NCBI RefSeq assembly: GCF_012276985.1
Contig: NZ_JAAXMM010000017.1
Span: 62,001-126,000 of the forward strand
From: Agrobacterium sp. a22-2
GTDB taxonomy: Bacteria > Pseudomonadota > Alphaproteobacteria > Rhizobiales > Rhizobiaceae
Direction: 5' to 3'
DNA: 64,000 nucleotides
Below, piece after piece: positions 26,935-37,100 of the stretch. The stretch's first letter is position 1. Every line of letters begins with the position of its first letter. The notes beneath the pieces are model-generated. The model was not told where the DNA came from, did not search any database, and was given only the letters and a program-made list of their open reading frames with translations. The translations under genes and the position numbers were made by a program.

Positions 26935-27774
26935 ATGACCGCACGTATGGACAAACGCTTTGCCGATCTGAAGGCTGCCGGTCGCCCGGCGCTGGTTACC
27001 TATTTCATGGGCGGCGATCCGGACTATGAGACCTCGCTCGCCATCATGAAGGCACTTCCGGAAGCCGGTGCCGACGTCATCGAACTCGGCATGCCGTTTT
27101 CCGATCCGATGGCCGATGGTCCGGCGATCCAGTTGGCCGGCCAACGCGCCCTGAAATCCGGGCAGACGCTGGTCAAGACCCTTCAGCTTGCCCGTGAATT
27201 CCGCAAGTCGGACCAGGACACACCGATCGTCATGATGGGCTATTACAATCCCATCTATGTCTTCGGCGTCGAACGGTTCCTCGACGAAGCCCTGGAAGCC
27301 GGCATCGACGGCCTGATCATCGTCGACCTGCCGCCGGAAATGGACGACGAACTGTGCCTGCCGGCGCGCAAGCGCGACATCAATTTCATCCGCCTGGCAA
27401 CGCCGACCACCGACGACAAGCGTCTGCCGATGGTTCTGCGCAATACATCCGGCTTCGTCTATTATGTCTCGATGAACGGCATCACCGGTTCGGCTCTGCC
27501 GGATCCGGCCCGTGTCTCCGGCGCGGTCGGCCGCATCAAGAAGCACACCGACCTGCCTATCTGCGTCGGCTTCGGCGTCAAGACCGCCGAGCATGCCCGG
27601 CTGATCGGCGCCAACGCCGACGGCGTCGTGGTTGGCACGGCCATCGTCAACCAGGTGGCCCTGAGCCTGACCAAGGACAACAAGGCCACCGCCGATACGG
27701 TACAGGCGGTCGTCACCCTGGTGCGCGGCCTGTCGAGCGGCGTCCATGCGGCGCGCCTTGCTGCTGCCGAATAG
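26935..27774 (+). CDS. trpA: Tryptophan synthase alpha chain
   Basis: Cleaves indole-3-glycerol phosphate to indole, which passes through a tunnel to TrpB. The catalytic Glu50 and Asp61 lie in ELGMPFSDPMADGPAIQLA. Length is 279 residues. It starts one base after the trpB stop. The trpFBA order, followed by accD and folC, is a conserved alphaproteobacterial cluster. Confidence 0.97.
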   Translation: MTARMDKRFADLKAAGRPALVTYFMGGDPDYETSLAIMKALPEAGADVIELGMPFSDPMADGPAIQLAGQRALKSGQTLVKTLQLAREFRKSDQDTPIVMMGYYNPIYVFGVERFLDEALEAGIDGLIIVDLPPEMDDELCLPARKRDINFIRLATPTTDDKRLPMVLRNTSGFVYYVSMNGITGSALPDPARVSGAVGRIKKHTDLPICVGFGVKTAEHARLIGANADGVVVGTAIVNQVALSLTKDNKATADTVQAVVTLVRGLSSGVHAARLAAAE

Positions 27775-27813
27775 CGACACCATATTGAGTAGCGTCAATC
27801 AGGAGTATTTCAA

Positions 27814-28722
27814 TTGAACTGGATCACCAACTACGTGCGGCCGCGGATCAATTCCATGCTTGGCCGGCGCGAAGTCCCGGAAAATCTCTGGATCAAGTGC
27901 CCTGAGACCGGCGAAATGGTCTTCCACAAGGATCTCGAGGGAAACAAGTGGGTCATTCCGACATCGGGCTATCACATGAAGATGCCGGCCAAGGCGCGCC
28001 TTCTCGATCTGTTCGACGGCGGCCGCTATGAGGCCTTCGTGCAGCCGAAAGTGGCCCAGGACCCACTGAAATTCCGCGATTCCAAGAAATATTCCGATCG
28101 GCTCCGCGACAGCCGGGTCAAGACCGAGCAGGAAGACACGATCCTGGCCGGCCTTGGCACGGTCAAGGGCCTGAAACTGGTTGCCGTTGTCCATGAGTTC
28201 AATTTCATGGGCGGTTCGCTCGGCATTGCCGCAGGCGAGGCGATCATCAAGGCCTTCGAGCGTGCCATCGAGGAAAAATGCCCGCTGGTCATGTTCCCCG
28301 CCTCCGGCGGTGCCCGCATGCAGGAAGGCATCCTGTCGCTGATGCAATTGCCGCGCACCACGGTGGCGGTCAACATGCTGAAAGAAGCGGGCCTGCCCTA
28401 TATCGTCGTGCTGACCAATCCGACGACCGGCGGGGTCACTGCCTCCTATGCCATGCTGGGAGACCTGCACATTGCCGAGCCCGGCGCCGAGATCTGCTTT
28501 GCCGGCAAGCGCGTCATTGAACAGACGATCCGCGAAAAGTTGCCGGAGGGTTTCCAGACGTCGGAATACCTGTTGGAGCATGGGATGATCGACATGGTCA
28601 CCAAGCGCCATGACATACCGGATCTGCTGGCTCGCGTTTTGAAGATCATGACCAAGCAAGCTGGCGATGCTGTCAAGAATACCCTGCCGGCGGTCGCTGC
28701 TGCGCAGGATGTTCCGGCCTGA
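27814..28722 (+). CDS. accD: Acetyl-CoA carboxylase carboxyltransferase beta subunit
   Basis: Carboxyltransferase half (with AccA) that moves CO2 from biotin to acetyl-CoA to make malonyl-CoA for fatty acids. The crotonase-fold core is normal (GGSLGIAAGEAI, PASGGARMQEG, NPTTGGVTASYAM). The N-terminal zinc ribbon is degraded: of the four cysteines known in E. coli AccD only Cys29 remains, and the other positions are Thr32, Ile48 and Ser51. The start is a TTG at 27814, fixed by AGGAG at 27801-27805, eight bases upstream. Length 302 residues is typical. folC follows after 46 bases. Confidence 0.94.
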   Translation: MNWITNYVRPRINSMLGRREVPENLWIKCPETGEMVFHKDLEGNKWVIPTSGYHMKMPAKARLLDLFDGGRYEAFVQPKVAQDPLKFRDSKKYSDRLRDSRVKTEQEDTILAGLGTVKGLKLVAVVHEFNFMGGSLGIAAGEAIIKAFERAIEEKCPLVMFPASGGARMQEGILSLMQLPRTTVAVNMLKEAGLPYIVVLTNPTTGGVTASYAMLGDLHIAEPGAEICFAGKRVIEQTIREKLPEGFQTSEYLLEHGMIDMVTKRHDIPDLLARVLKIMTKQAGDAVKNTLPAVAAAQDVPA

Positions 28723-28768
28723 TATCACATACGCTCTCGATCACGCCGAATCCGCGGAATTCCTGACC

Positions 28769-30112
28769 ATGAATGAGCCTGCCCATAGTGAGGCCGAACG
28801 GGAGATCGAGGTGCTGATGGGATTGCATCCCAAGGGCTTCGATCTCTCGCTGAACCGCATACGCCGCCTGCTGGGCAATCTCGGCAATCCGCATTTGAAG
28901 CTGCCTCCGGTCATTCATGTGGCCGGCACAAACGGCAAGGGCTCCGTGACGGCTTTCTGTCGCGTCCTGCTGGAAGCAGCGGGGCTGAGCGTGCATGTGC
29001 ACACCTCACCCCATCTTGTGCGTTGGCATGAGCGATACCGGATCGGCGTCAAGGGTGGGCCGGGCCAATTCGTCGACGATGCGGTCTTTGCCGATGCCCT
29101 GCGCCGGATCGCGGCCGTCAATGCCGGTGAGCCGATCACGGTCTTCGAGATCCTGACGGCGGTGACCTTTCTGCTGTTTTCCGAACAGCCGGCCGATGTG
29201 GCCATCATCGAGGTCGGTCTTGGTGGGCGGTTTGATGCGACCAATGTCATCGACAACCCTGCCGTTTCGGTGATCATGCCGATTTCTCTGGACCATCAGC
29301 CCTATCTTGGCGATCGGGTCGAACTGATTGCCGCCGAAAAAGCCGGGATCATGAAGCGTGGCCTTCCGGTGGTCATCGGCCATCAGGAGCATGATGCGGC
29401 GCGCGACGTGCTGGTGACGACGGCCGAGCGCCTGAATTGTCCTCTCTCGGTGTTCGGCCAGGATTATTTTGCCCATGAGGAGTTCGGGCGGCTGATTTAC
29501 CAGGACGAATTCGGCCTGTCCGATCTGCCGCTGCCCCGTCTGCCCGGCCGCCATCAATATGGCAATGCCGCAGCCGCTATACGCGCCGTCAAGGCGGCAG
29601 GCTTCACCGTTACCGATGCGATGGCCGAAACCGCCATGACCTCGGTCGAATGGCCGGGACGGCTACAGAGCCTGTCGGAAGGAAAGCTGCTGGTCCATGC
29701 GCCGGAAGGCGCCGAAATCTGGGTCGACGGCGGACACAATCCGGGCGCCGGCGAAGTGATTGCCGAGGCCATGGCCGGTTTCGAGGAACGCCAGTCGCGC
29801 CCTCTCTATCTGATCATCGGCATGCTCAACACCAAAGATCCGATCGGATATTTCCGCGCCTTCTCGGATATCGCCGTGCATGTCTTCACGGTTCCCATTC
29901 GCGGCACCGATGCGGCCATCGATCCCGTTGTGCTGGCCCATGCCGCCTATGATGCGGATCTGGTCGCCGAACCGATGTCGTCGGTTGCCGAGGCGCTGGA
30001 AGCCATCCGCGAACGTGCCGATCCCGATATGCCGGCGCCGCGCATTCTGATCGGCGGATCGCTTTATGTCGTCGGCAATGTGCTGGCCGACAACGGCACG
30101 CCCCCCAAATGA
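28769..30112 (+). CDS. folC: Folylpolyglutamate synthase / dihydrofolate synthase
   Basis: Bifunctional ATP ligase that makes dihydrofolate from dihydropteroate and glutamate, and then adds further glutamates. The P-loop is GTNGKGSV (residues 53-60), with MPISLDHQPYLGD and GGHNPGAG as later Mur-ligase-family motifs. The start is ATG at 28769 (MNEPAHSEA), giving 447 residues, normal for FolC; the frame extends upstream into accD but that part is not conserved. It converges on trxA with a strong bidirectional hairpin between. Confidence 0.93.
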   Translation: MNEPAHSEAEREIEVLMGLHPKGFDLSLNRIRRLLGNLGNPHLKLPPVIHVAGTNGKGSVTAFCRVLLEAAGLSVHVHTSPHLVRWHERYRIGVKGGPGQFVDDAVFADALRRIAAVNAGEPITVFEILTAVTFLLFSEQPADVAIIEVGLGGRFDATNVIDNPAVSVIMPISLDHQPYLGDRVELIAAEKAGIMKRGLPVVIGHQEHDAARDVLVTTAERLNCPLSVFGQDYFAHEEFGRLIYQDEFGLSDLPLPRLPGRHQYGNAAAAIRAVKAAGFTVTDAMAETAMTSVEWPGRLQSLSEGKLLVHAPEGAEIWVDGGHNPGAGEVIAEAMAGFEERQSRPLYLIIGMLNTKDPIGYFRAFSDIAVHVFTVPIRGTDAAIDPVVLAHAAYDADLVAEPMSSVAEALEAIRERADPDMPAPRILIGGSLYVVGNVLADNGTPPK

Positions 30113-30115
30113 AAA

Positions 30116-30136
30116 AAGCCCGGACGAACCGGGCTT
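30116..30136. terminator. Bidirectional terminator between folC and trxA
   Basis: Eight-base stem AAGCCCGG / CCGGGCTT with a 5-base loop. Reading left, it runs into six T residues (end of trxA); reading right, CTTT follows (end of folC). Confidence 0.88.
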
Positions 30137-30172
30137 CTTTCAAGTCATTCGGATTGATGTCCGCGCTGCGGC

Positions 30173-30493
30173 TCAAGCGGCGCTGGAAATCCAGCTGCTC
30201 AGCGCCGTCTTGGGCTTGGCGCCAGCCTGGATGTCGGCCACTTCGCCACCCTTGAAGATCGCGAGGGTCGGGATCGAGCGGACGCCGAATCGTGCGGCAA
30301 GCTCGGGGTTTTCATCAATGTTGACCTTGGCAATTTTCACCTTGCCGGCCATTTCCGTCGAAATTTCTTCAAGGCTTGGTGCGATCATCTTGCACGGACC
30401 GCACCATTCAGCCCAGAAATCAACGACGACGGTTTCTGAGGAATCCAGGACTTCTGCCTGGAAATTGGCATTATCGACTTTTACCGTAGCCAT
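30173..30493 (-). CDS. trxA: Thioredoxin
   Basis: General protein disulfide reductase in the cytoplasm, electron donor to ribonucleotide reductase and others. The active site WCGPC is at residues 30-34 of 106, with the conserved cis-proline in SIPTLAIF. The start ATG at 30493 lies on the minus strand. It is the gene immediately downstream of addA, though 73 bases apart, so it may have its own promoter. Confidence 0.96.
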   Translation of the reverse strand: MATVKVDNANFQAEVLDSSETVVVDFWAEWCGPCKMIAPSLEEISTEMAGKVKIAKVNIDENPELAARFGVRSIPTLAIFKGGEVADIQAGAKPKTALSSWISSAA

Positions 30494-30566
30494 TGGCTGC
30501 TCCTTTGTCGGTATCTGTTGATGTCTATTTGATGCTTGAGCGCCGGTTTTTCAATATCCCCGTATC

Positions 30567-33500
30567 TCACGTTGTCTTGAGCTCGGCAAGAGAGCGGGCC
30601 AGATCCGCTTCCGGTACCGAGAGAACCCGCGCATCCTCGGTATAGACCAGCAGGCAATCGAAGACCTTGCCGGGATAAAGGGGGCCAAGGATCTCGCGGT
30701 AGATGGCCAACTGGGCGCGATGGGCGAAGGGCAGCTCCGCCAGCGATTTTGGCGGCATGCGGTTCGTCTTGTAGTCGAGCAGAATGACACGGTCCGCGGT
30801 GACGGCCAGCCGGTCGATCCGGCCCGAGACGGTTCTTTCCTCGCCGTTGAGCAGAAATGTGCCCATGACCGATACTTCTGCCTGTCCGTGGGCGGAGAAC
30901 ACCTCCTGGAGCTGCGGATGGTCGAGCACGGCCATCACATCGTCCAGCAGCCGGGCACGATCCGCCGCCGGCCAGAAACGCGCGGCCCGCCCCACGTAGC
31001 GTTCAGCGGCCTCGAAGCGCTCGGCCTTTGAAAAGGCCGGCAGAACCTGCAGCATGCGGTGCACCAGCCGGCCCTTTTGCAGCGCGAGCCCGGCATTCTG
31101 CTTTTCCCCGAATAGCGGCGAACTGACCAGGAGATCGCCGGCGTCGTCGTCGATCACCGTTCCGGCGCCCGATGGGCTGAGCGGCCGCGGCAACCGTGTC
31201 TGTTGCGGCGCGGGCCGCGACAGCGCCTCGGGCAGCGGTTCGGAAACCCCGGTCTTCTCGCTTTCCTTTCGAGCTTCAAAGGTCCGGCCTGAAGGAGGCA
31301 ATTGCCAGGACAGGCCGCCCCAGTCGCCGTCCGGGCCGGAAAAGCGAACCGGCTTACAGCGATCGGCATCAAGCGCCAGGGCGCCGGTAATCATGCTGTG
31401 CCAGACATCCGGTTGCTGCTGCTTGCCGCGATAGCCGCAGACGATCAACCGGTCTGCGGCGCGTGTCATGCCGACATAGAGCAGGCGCCGGTATTCTTCC
31501 TCGGCAAGCCGCTTGACCCGGGCCGTATCTGCCGAGGTCACTGAATTGTCGAGCCCCTTGACCGGCGTCCAGATCGGTACGGGCGGACGATCCGGATCCA
31601 TGGGGATCATCCGGAACTTGGCGAGATGCGTGTGGTTGAAGGCCTTGGCGCCATCATCGACTAGGAAAACGATCGGTGCTTCCAGGCCCTTGGAGGCATG
31701 CACCGTCATCACCCGCACTTCGCTGCGTTCCTTGTCCTGTTCGCGCTTGACCTCGGGCGCTTCCTGTTCGAGCACGGTCACGAAGGATTGCAGGCCCGGA
31801 AGGCCTGATGTCTCGTAGGCGAGCGCGAAATTGAGGAACTCGTCGAGGATATCGCTGACCTCGCTGCCGAGGCGCGCCAGAAAGGCACGCCGGCCGCCCA
31901 GCGACCCAAGGACATGGGCATAGAAATCGTGCGGCGGAAGACGGCGGGAGAGCGAGATGTAACTGGACAGACGCGCCAAAACCGTCTGCCATGGAGACTC
32001 GTCTGCATGAGCCAGCCGCTGCAAGGCCTGCCAGACGCTTTCGTGTTTCTCCCGCAAGGCGCAAACCGTGAAGACATGGTCCTCGGTCAGGTCGAAGAGC
32101 GGGCTCTTCAGAATGGCGGCCAGCGACAGGTCGTCGGCCGGCAGCAGAACGAACCGCCCAAGCGCCAGCAGATCCTGGACCGCGATGTGGCCGGTGAGCT
32201 TCAGCCGGTCGGCCCCCGCCACCGGAATATTGTCCCGTCTTTTCAGGGCACGGGTCAGGGCATTGACGAAAGCGCCGCGCTTGCGCACCAGGATCAGAAT
32301 GTCGCCGGCCTCTATCGGCCGCTCCACATCCTTTTCGATGATCGTTTCCTTGCCGATCATCGCCTCGATCCGATGGGCGATGCGCCGTGCCAGGATGGAG
32401 GACGGGGCGCTTTCCGGTGTGGCATCGAAGGGCGCGGTCCAGTCCTCTTCCTTGTCCAACGGTTCCGCCGCCACCATGTCCCAGAGATCGACAGCACCCG
32501 GATGCCCAGAGCGGCTGGACATGTGCACCACCGCGTCGTTAGCTGCACTCAGGCCCCGGGCATTGTCAGCTTGCGAAAAGACCTGGTCAACGGCGGACAG
32601 CACGGCCGATGTCGATCGAAACGACAAAGGCAGCCGCACGGCACTGAAGGTCTCGCCGCCGGTCTGGACTTCCTGCGCGGTGAGCGACCCTTCCTGCGAA
32701 AACCGTTCCGGCCGGGCGCCCTGAAAGGAATAGATCGACTGCTTCTCGTCGCCGACGGCAAAGAAGGTGCGTGTCACCGTGCGGGCGCTGGCGCCGGAAA
32801 AGAAGTCCTCGCGCAGCGAGCGGATCACCGACCATTGCACGGGACTGGTATCCTGGGCCTCGTCGACGAGGATATGATCGATGCCCTGGTCCAGCTTGTA
32901 ATGCACCCATGGACCGACCTGGCTCTTGGTCAGGAGCGCTGCCGATCGTGCAATCAGGTCCTCGAAATCCAGCTGGCTGCGTCCCTTCTTCAGGTCCTCG
33001 TAATCGTGGTCGAGCCGCTGGGCGAGCAGCAGGGCAGCGCGGGTGGCGGTATAGAGCCGAAAGATCCGCAAGCGATCACGGCAGGCCACCACATGCTCCC
33101 GTGCCGCGATCACGGCATCCATCAGGTCGGGCGCTGCCTTGCTCATGGCGGCGGCCAGCAGCGTCCTGTCGGCTTTCGGCTTGTCAGCTTGCGTGTAGAA
33201 ACAGCCCTCCAGCACTTCGGCGCGGCGGATAGGATCCGTCTCTTGAACCGCCTGTTCCAGCCCCGAGGCAATCGTCTGGACACTCTCGCTGCCCTTGGTC
33301 CGGGCAAGGTCGATATAGGTTGAGAGAACGGAACCGCTCAGGCCGGGCAGGGGCCAGTAGTTGGCGGCAAGACTGATTTCCGTATCGTCGATGGAGATCG
33401 CCAAGGCTTCGCGAAGCGCAACATCGCTGCCGCCCCGGCGCTCCGCCCATTCCATGAACGTGCGCACCGCATGCCGGTTGGCGACGATATCGCCGAGCAG

Positions 33501-34121
33501 GGCCTCCAGCTCGAATTCGTCGCCGAGACTGAGTGCCAGGGAAAAGGCATCGGCCAGTGCTGCGTCACCTTCCGCCGTCGTTGCCGTCAGCAGCGAGCGA
33601 CGGGCATCGGACAGGAGCAGGGCCGAAGCCCGGTCGTCGAGCACGGAAAAATGCCCTGCCACATTGGCCTCGAGCGGAAACTGGTGCAGGAGCGCTTCGC
33701 AGAAGGCGTGAATGGTCTGGATCTTCAGGCCGCCGGGCGTCTCCAGCGCTCGGGCAAACAGCCGCCGCGCCGCGGCAATTTTTACCCGGTCCGGCGCTCG
33801 ACCTTCGATCTGCGCAATGCGCCCGGCGAGCTGTTCGTCGGGCAGGGTCGCCCATTCCGCCAGCCGTTCGAACACCCGGTTCGACATTTCGGAAGCCGCT
33901 GCCTTGGTATAGGTCAGGCAGAGAATGGACGACGGGCGCGTTCCCGCCAGGAGCAGTCGGATCACCCGCAGCGTCAGCACATGGGTCTTGCCCGAGCCGG
34001 CATTGGCCGACACCCAGGCCGAGCGGCCCGGATCCGAGGCCAGCGCCTGCTGGGCCGAGGTCCAGTCGATCCAGGCGAGCGGGCTGTCGCTGTCGGGCAG
34101 ATGGTCGATTTCACTCGTCAC
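30567..34121 (-). CDS. addA: AddA subunit of the AddAB helicase-nuclease
   Basis: UvrD-like superfamily 1 helicase with a C-terminal RecB-type nuclease; with AddB it processes double-strand breaks for RecA loading. Walker A is SANAGSGKTHVLTLR (about residues 38-52), and the helicase motifs II (VDEAQDTSPVQW) and III (GDEKQSIYSFQGA) are intact; the C-terminal nuclease site is DYKTNRMP near residue 1128. Length is 1184 residues. It starts with GTG overlapping the end of addB by 11 bases, so the pair is coupled. Alphaproteobacteria use AddAB in place of RecBCD. Confidence 0.96.
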   Translation of the reverse strand: MTSEIDHLPDSDSPLAWIDWTSAQQALASDPGRSAWVSANAGSGKTHVLTLRVIRLLLAGTRPSSILCLTYTKAAASEMSNRVFERLAEWATLPDEQLAGRIAQIEGRAPDRVKIAAARRLFARALETPGGLKIQTIHAFCEALLHQFPLEANVAGHFSVLDDRASALLLSDARRSLLTATTAEGDAALADAFSLALSLGDEFELEALLGDIVANRHAVRTFMEWAERRGGSDVALREALAISIDDTEISLAANYWPLPGLSGSVLSTYIDLARTKGSESVQTIASGLEQAVQETDPIRRAEVLEGCFYTQADKPKADRTLLAAAMSKAAPDLMDAVIAAREHVVACRDRLRIFRLYTATRAALLLAQRLDHDYEDLKKGRSQLDFEDLIARSAALLTKSQVGPWVHYKLDQGIDHILVDEAQDTSPVQWSVIRSLREDFFSGASARTVTRTFFAVGDEKQSIYSFQGARPERFSQEGSLTAQEVQTGGETFSAVRLPLSFRSTSAVLSAVDQVFSQADNARGLSAANDAVVHMSSRSGHPGAVDLWDMVAAEPLDKEEDWTAPFDATPESAPSSILARRIAHRIEAMIGKETIIEKDVERPIEAGDILILVRKRGAFVNALTRALKRRDNIPVAGADRLKLTGHIAVQDLLALGRFVLLPADDLSLAAILKSPLFDLTEDHVFTVCALREKHESVWQALQRLAHADESPWQTVLARLSSYISLSRRLPPHDFYAHVLGSLGGRRAFLARLGSEVSDILDEFLNFALAYETSGLPGLQSFVTVLEQEAPEVKREQDKERSEVRVMTVHASKGLEAPIVFLVDDGAKAFNHTHLAKFRMIPMDPDRPPVPIWTPVKGLDNSVTSADTARVKRLAEEEYRRLLYVGMTRAADRLIVCGYRGKQQQPDVWHSMITGALALDADRCKPVRFSGPDGDWGGLSWQLPPSGRTFEARKESEKTGVSEPLPEALSRPAPQQTRLPRPLSPSGAGTVIDDDAGDLLVSSPLFGEKQNAGLALQKGRLVHRMLQVLPAFSKAERFEAAERYVGRAARFWPAADRARLLDDVMAVLDHPQLQEVFSAHGQAEVSVMGTFLLNGEERTVSGRIDRLAVTADRVILLDYKTNRMPPKSLAELPFAHRAQLAIYREILGPLYPGKVFDCLLVYTEDARVLSVPEADLARSLAELKTT

Positions 34122-37100
34122 CGGCCACCTCCTCGGCTTCCGCCGTCGACCATTCGGCGACCCGGGCGAGATGGTCGTATTCGCCGCTGAAATCGTTCTG
34201 CTGGGCCGGCATCAGTCGGGAGACGAAACCCTTCTCTCCGGCCTGCAACAGGGCAACAAACCGCACCAGCTCGGCAATCGACTGTTCGCCAAGATCGACC
34301 GCCGACTTGGCATTGTCGCCGCGCCCCGTCAGCTCGTTGTTGACCGCCTCCGCCTTGAAGCGGTGGCCCGGCCGCAGCCGCACATAGAGAAGGTTTTCCG
34401 GCGTCAACCGGCCCGCATTGCGGAAGGCGCCGGCCTTCAAGGCCGCGGCCTCCAGCGCCAGTTGCGGATCAAGCAGGCTGCGCGCCTGCGACACGCTGGG
34501 GCTCGATCCGGTCTTGTAGTCGATGATATCGGCAAAACCGCCACCTTTGATATCGATGCGGTCTGCGACGCCGGTCAGCCTGATACCGATCTGCTCAAGC
34601 TCCATGCCGGCCGGCACCTCGGTGAGGATTCTGGTCGCGGTCCGGTCCCGTGTCCTTTCCCAGTGCAGAAATGCGCGGCCGACATCGACAAACCGCTGGC
34701 GCCAGACCACGTCGATATGGGGCGGCAGCCGTTCGGCATCAAAGACCTCTTGAGCAATAGCATGCAGCCGTTGCGCAGCATCGGGGTCCTGAGGTGAGGG
34801 TACTTCACGAACAAAACGCTCGACGATCCGGTGATAGAGCGTTCCTCGCTCGGATGCGCCGGGGTCGCGGTTGAACGGATCGACCGGATCGAGCCGCAGG
34901 ATACGTCGCGCGTAGATCGCATAGGGGTCGCGGCGCAGCCGCCCCACTTCGCTGAACGAATAGCGTTTGGGCTGAAGCTCCACAGGCGGTGTCGGTGCGG
35001 GTCGCATGGCTGGCGCCTGGTCGCTGCCGCTGTCGATCAGATCGGCAAAATGGCGATAGCGATTGCCCCGCGCCTTCAGGTCACTGGCAAAGCCCTTGCC
35101 TCCCAGAGCCAGCAGGCGCTGCAGCCAGCGGGATGCGACGGTCGGTGCCGAGCCTTGCCGCAAGGCGCGGGAATAGATCAGCTTGCGGGTGCCGTTTGCC
35201 ATCTCGAAATCGTGGGCCAACTGGCCGATCTGCTGTTCCGGCGGTTCCAGGCCCATCTGCGTCTTCATGCTGCGCGACAGGAAGGGATTGTTGGTGGTCT
35301 GGCCGGGCCATGAGCCCTCGTTCAACCCACCCAGCACCAGCGTATCGACGGACTGGAGGCGCGCCTCCAGCGTACCGAACACAAAAATCCGGGGGTGCCG
35401 CATGGCAGCCGGCTTGACGGCTTCGCCAGCCACCAGCGCCATGGCGATATCGATCCATTGCGGGCCGTCGGCCTCGATCTGTCCGTCCGTCTGCATGACT
35501 TCGCTTAAGAGTCGCGCCAGGGTTTCGCCGGCTTCATCGGACCAGAGCGCTGCAAGATTTCCGTCCGGCTCGGCACATATGGCCTCAAGCACCCGACCGC
35601 TGCGCTCGGCCCAGCCGGACAGCGACAGGCGGCTGGTCAGGTGCCCGCCATCCGGCCGTTGGACGACGAGGCCCGCCAGCGGCTCGACGGCAAGAGCGAT
35701 GGTCCGCGCAAGCTTGCCCGCCCTATCCAGTGCCTCTTCCGACATGGACACACGCCATTGGCGCTTATGCCGGTCCTCCGCCTGGGCTTTTGCCTGGGCT
35801 TGAAGCAGCGGTTCAAGGGCGCTGATGTCGACGGATCCGATGCCGCCGCGCAAGGCGATGATCTCCAACGTATCGACCGCCTCGCGGCAGTCGGCCTCGG
35901 TGAAACCGAAACGGGCGAGGGGATGCTTCAACAGGGCGACGATGGCGACCGGATCGCCCGGCCGCAGTGCCGCTTCGAGTGCCAGGTTGAGAAGCGTTCC
36001 TTGCGGCGTCGCGCTGAACGGCGTACCGGCCGAATCGTCGGCGATGATCCCGAAACGTGCCAGTTCGGCAGTCACCCGCCGGGCCAGGTTCCTGTCGGGC
36101 GTGATCAACGCCGCGCGGCTGTCGCCGTCGGCACCGGGCTCCTCCAGCGCCAGCCGAAGGGCAATGGCAATGGCGGTGGCTTCCTCCCGCTCGTTGGCAG
36201 TCTCGATCAGCGCCACATCGGCAAAGGCTCGGTCGAAGCGGTCGTCGTCGAAGGTGTCGCGCCAGGCTGTCCAGCCGTCCGTGGCACCGGCAGGCGCCAT
36301 GGCGCGGGACAGGATCTCGGCGCGGTCGCTCAAGGTCTCGTCGGCTGGGTCCAGCAGGGTGACGTCGTCGCGGGTCACATGCAGCTTTTCGAGCAGTTTA
36401 AACAGTCCGTATTGCGGGTGCCCGCGGCCAGCTGGGTCCGATAGCCCGCCGGCATCTGCCGGGCCGCCGATCGTCTGCCATTGCTCCTGCGGCATGGACA
36501 GGTCGAGCCCCGGCAGGACGACCACCCCCTGCGGCAACGAGGCGATTGCCGCGATCAGGTCGGTGGCTGCCGGAATCGATCCGGTCGAGCCGGCCACGAT
36601 CACCGGCCCGCCGTCGCCAAGGCCGGCGATCCGCCGCGCCTCGGCGCGCAAAAGGGCGTTGCGGTGCCGCACGGGAGAGGCTCGGCCCAGTTCTTCCAGG
36701 CGCGCCGGCCAGAACAGGCTGGCAATCCGCAGGAATTCCAGCGTCAGCTGCCACCACGAGGCGTAGTCGCGGGCATCCAGTCTGTCGAGATCGGCCCAGT
36801 CCCCGTCTTCCGTTTCCACCGCGTCGATCAGCTCGATCAGCGCCCGCGCCAGCCAGACCGCGTCCGCCGGACTTGCGGGTGCCACCAGCGGCGTGTCCGA
36901 ATGAATGCTGAGAACGATAGCCGGCAAACGGTTTCGCCAGGCCAGAATGAGCTGCGCCAGTTCAAGCAGCCTGACCGTGTTGCTGATCGCCGGTGCCAGA
37001 TCAAAAAGCGCCGGCGCATCGCTTTCGAAGAAGCCGCTATCGTCATCGGTTTCGCCAAGCGGCCGGATCACGGGGAGGATGGCGGATTGTCCGCCCAGCA

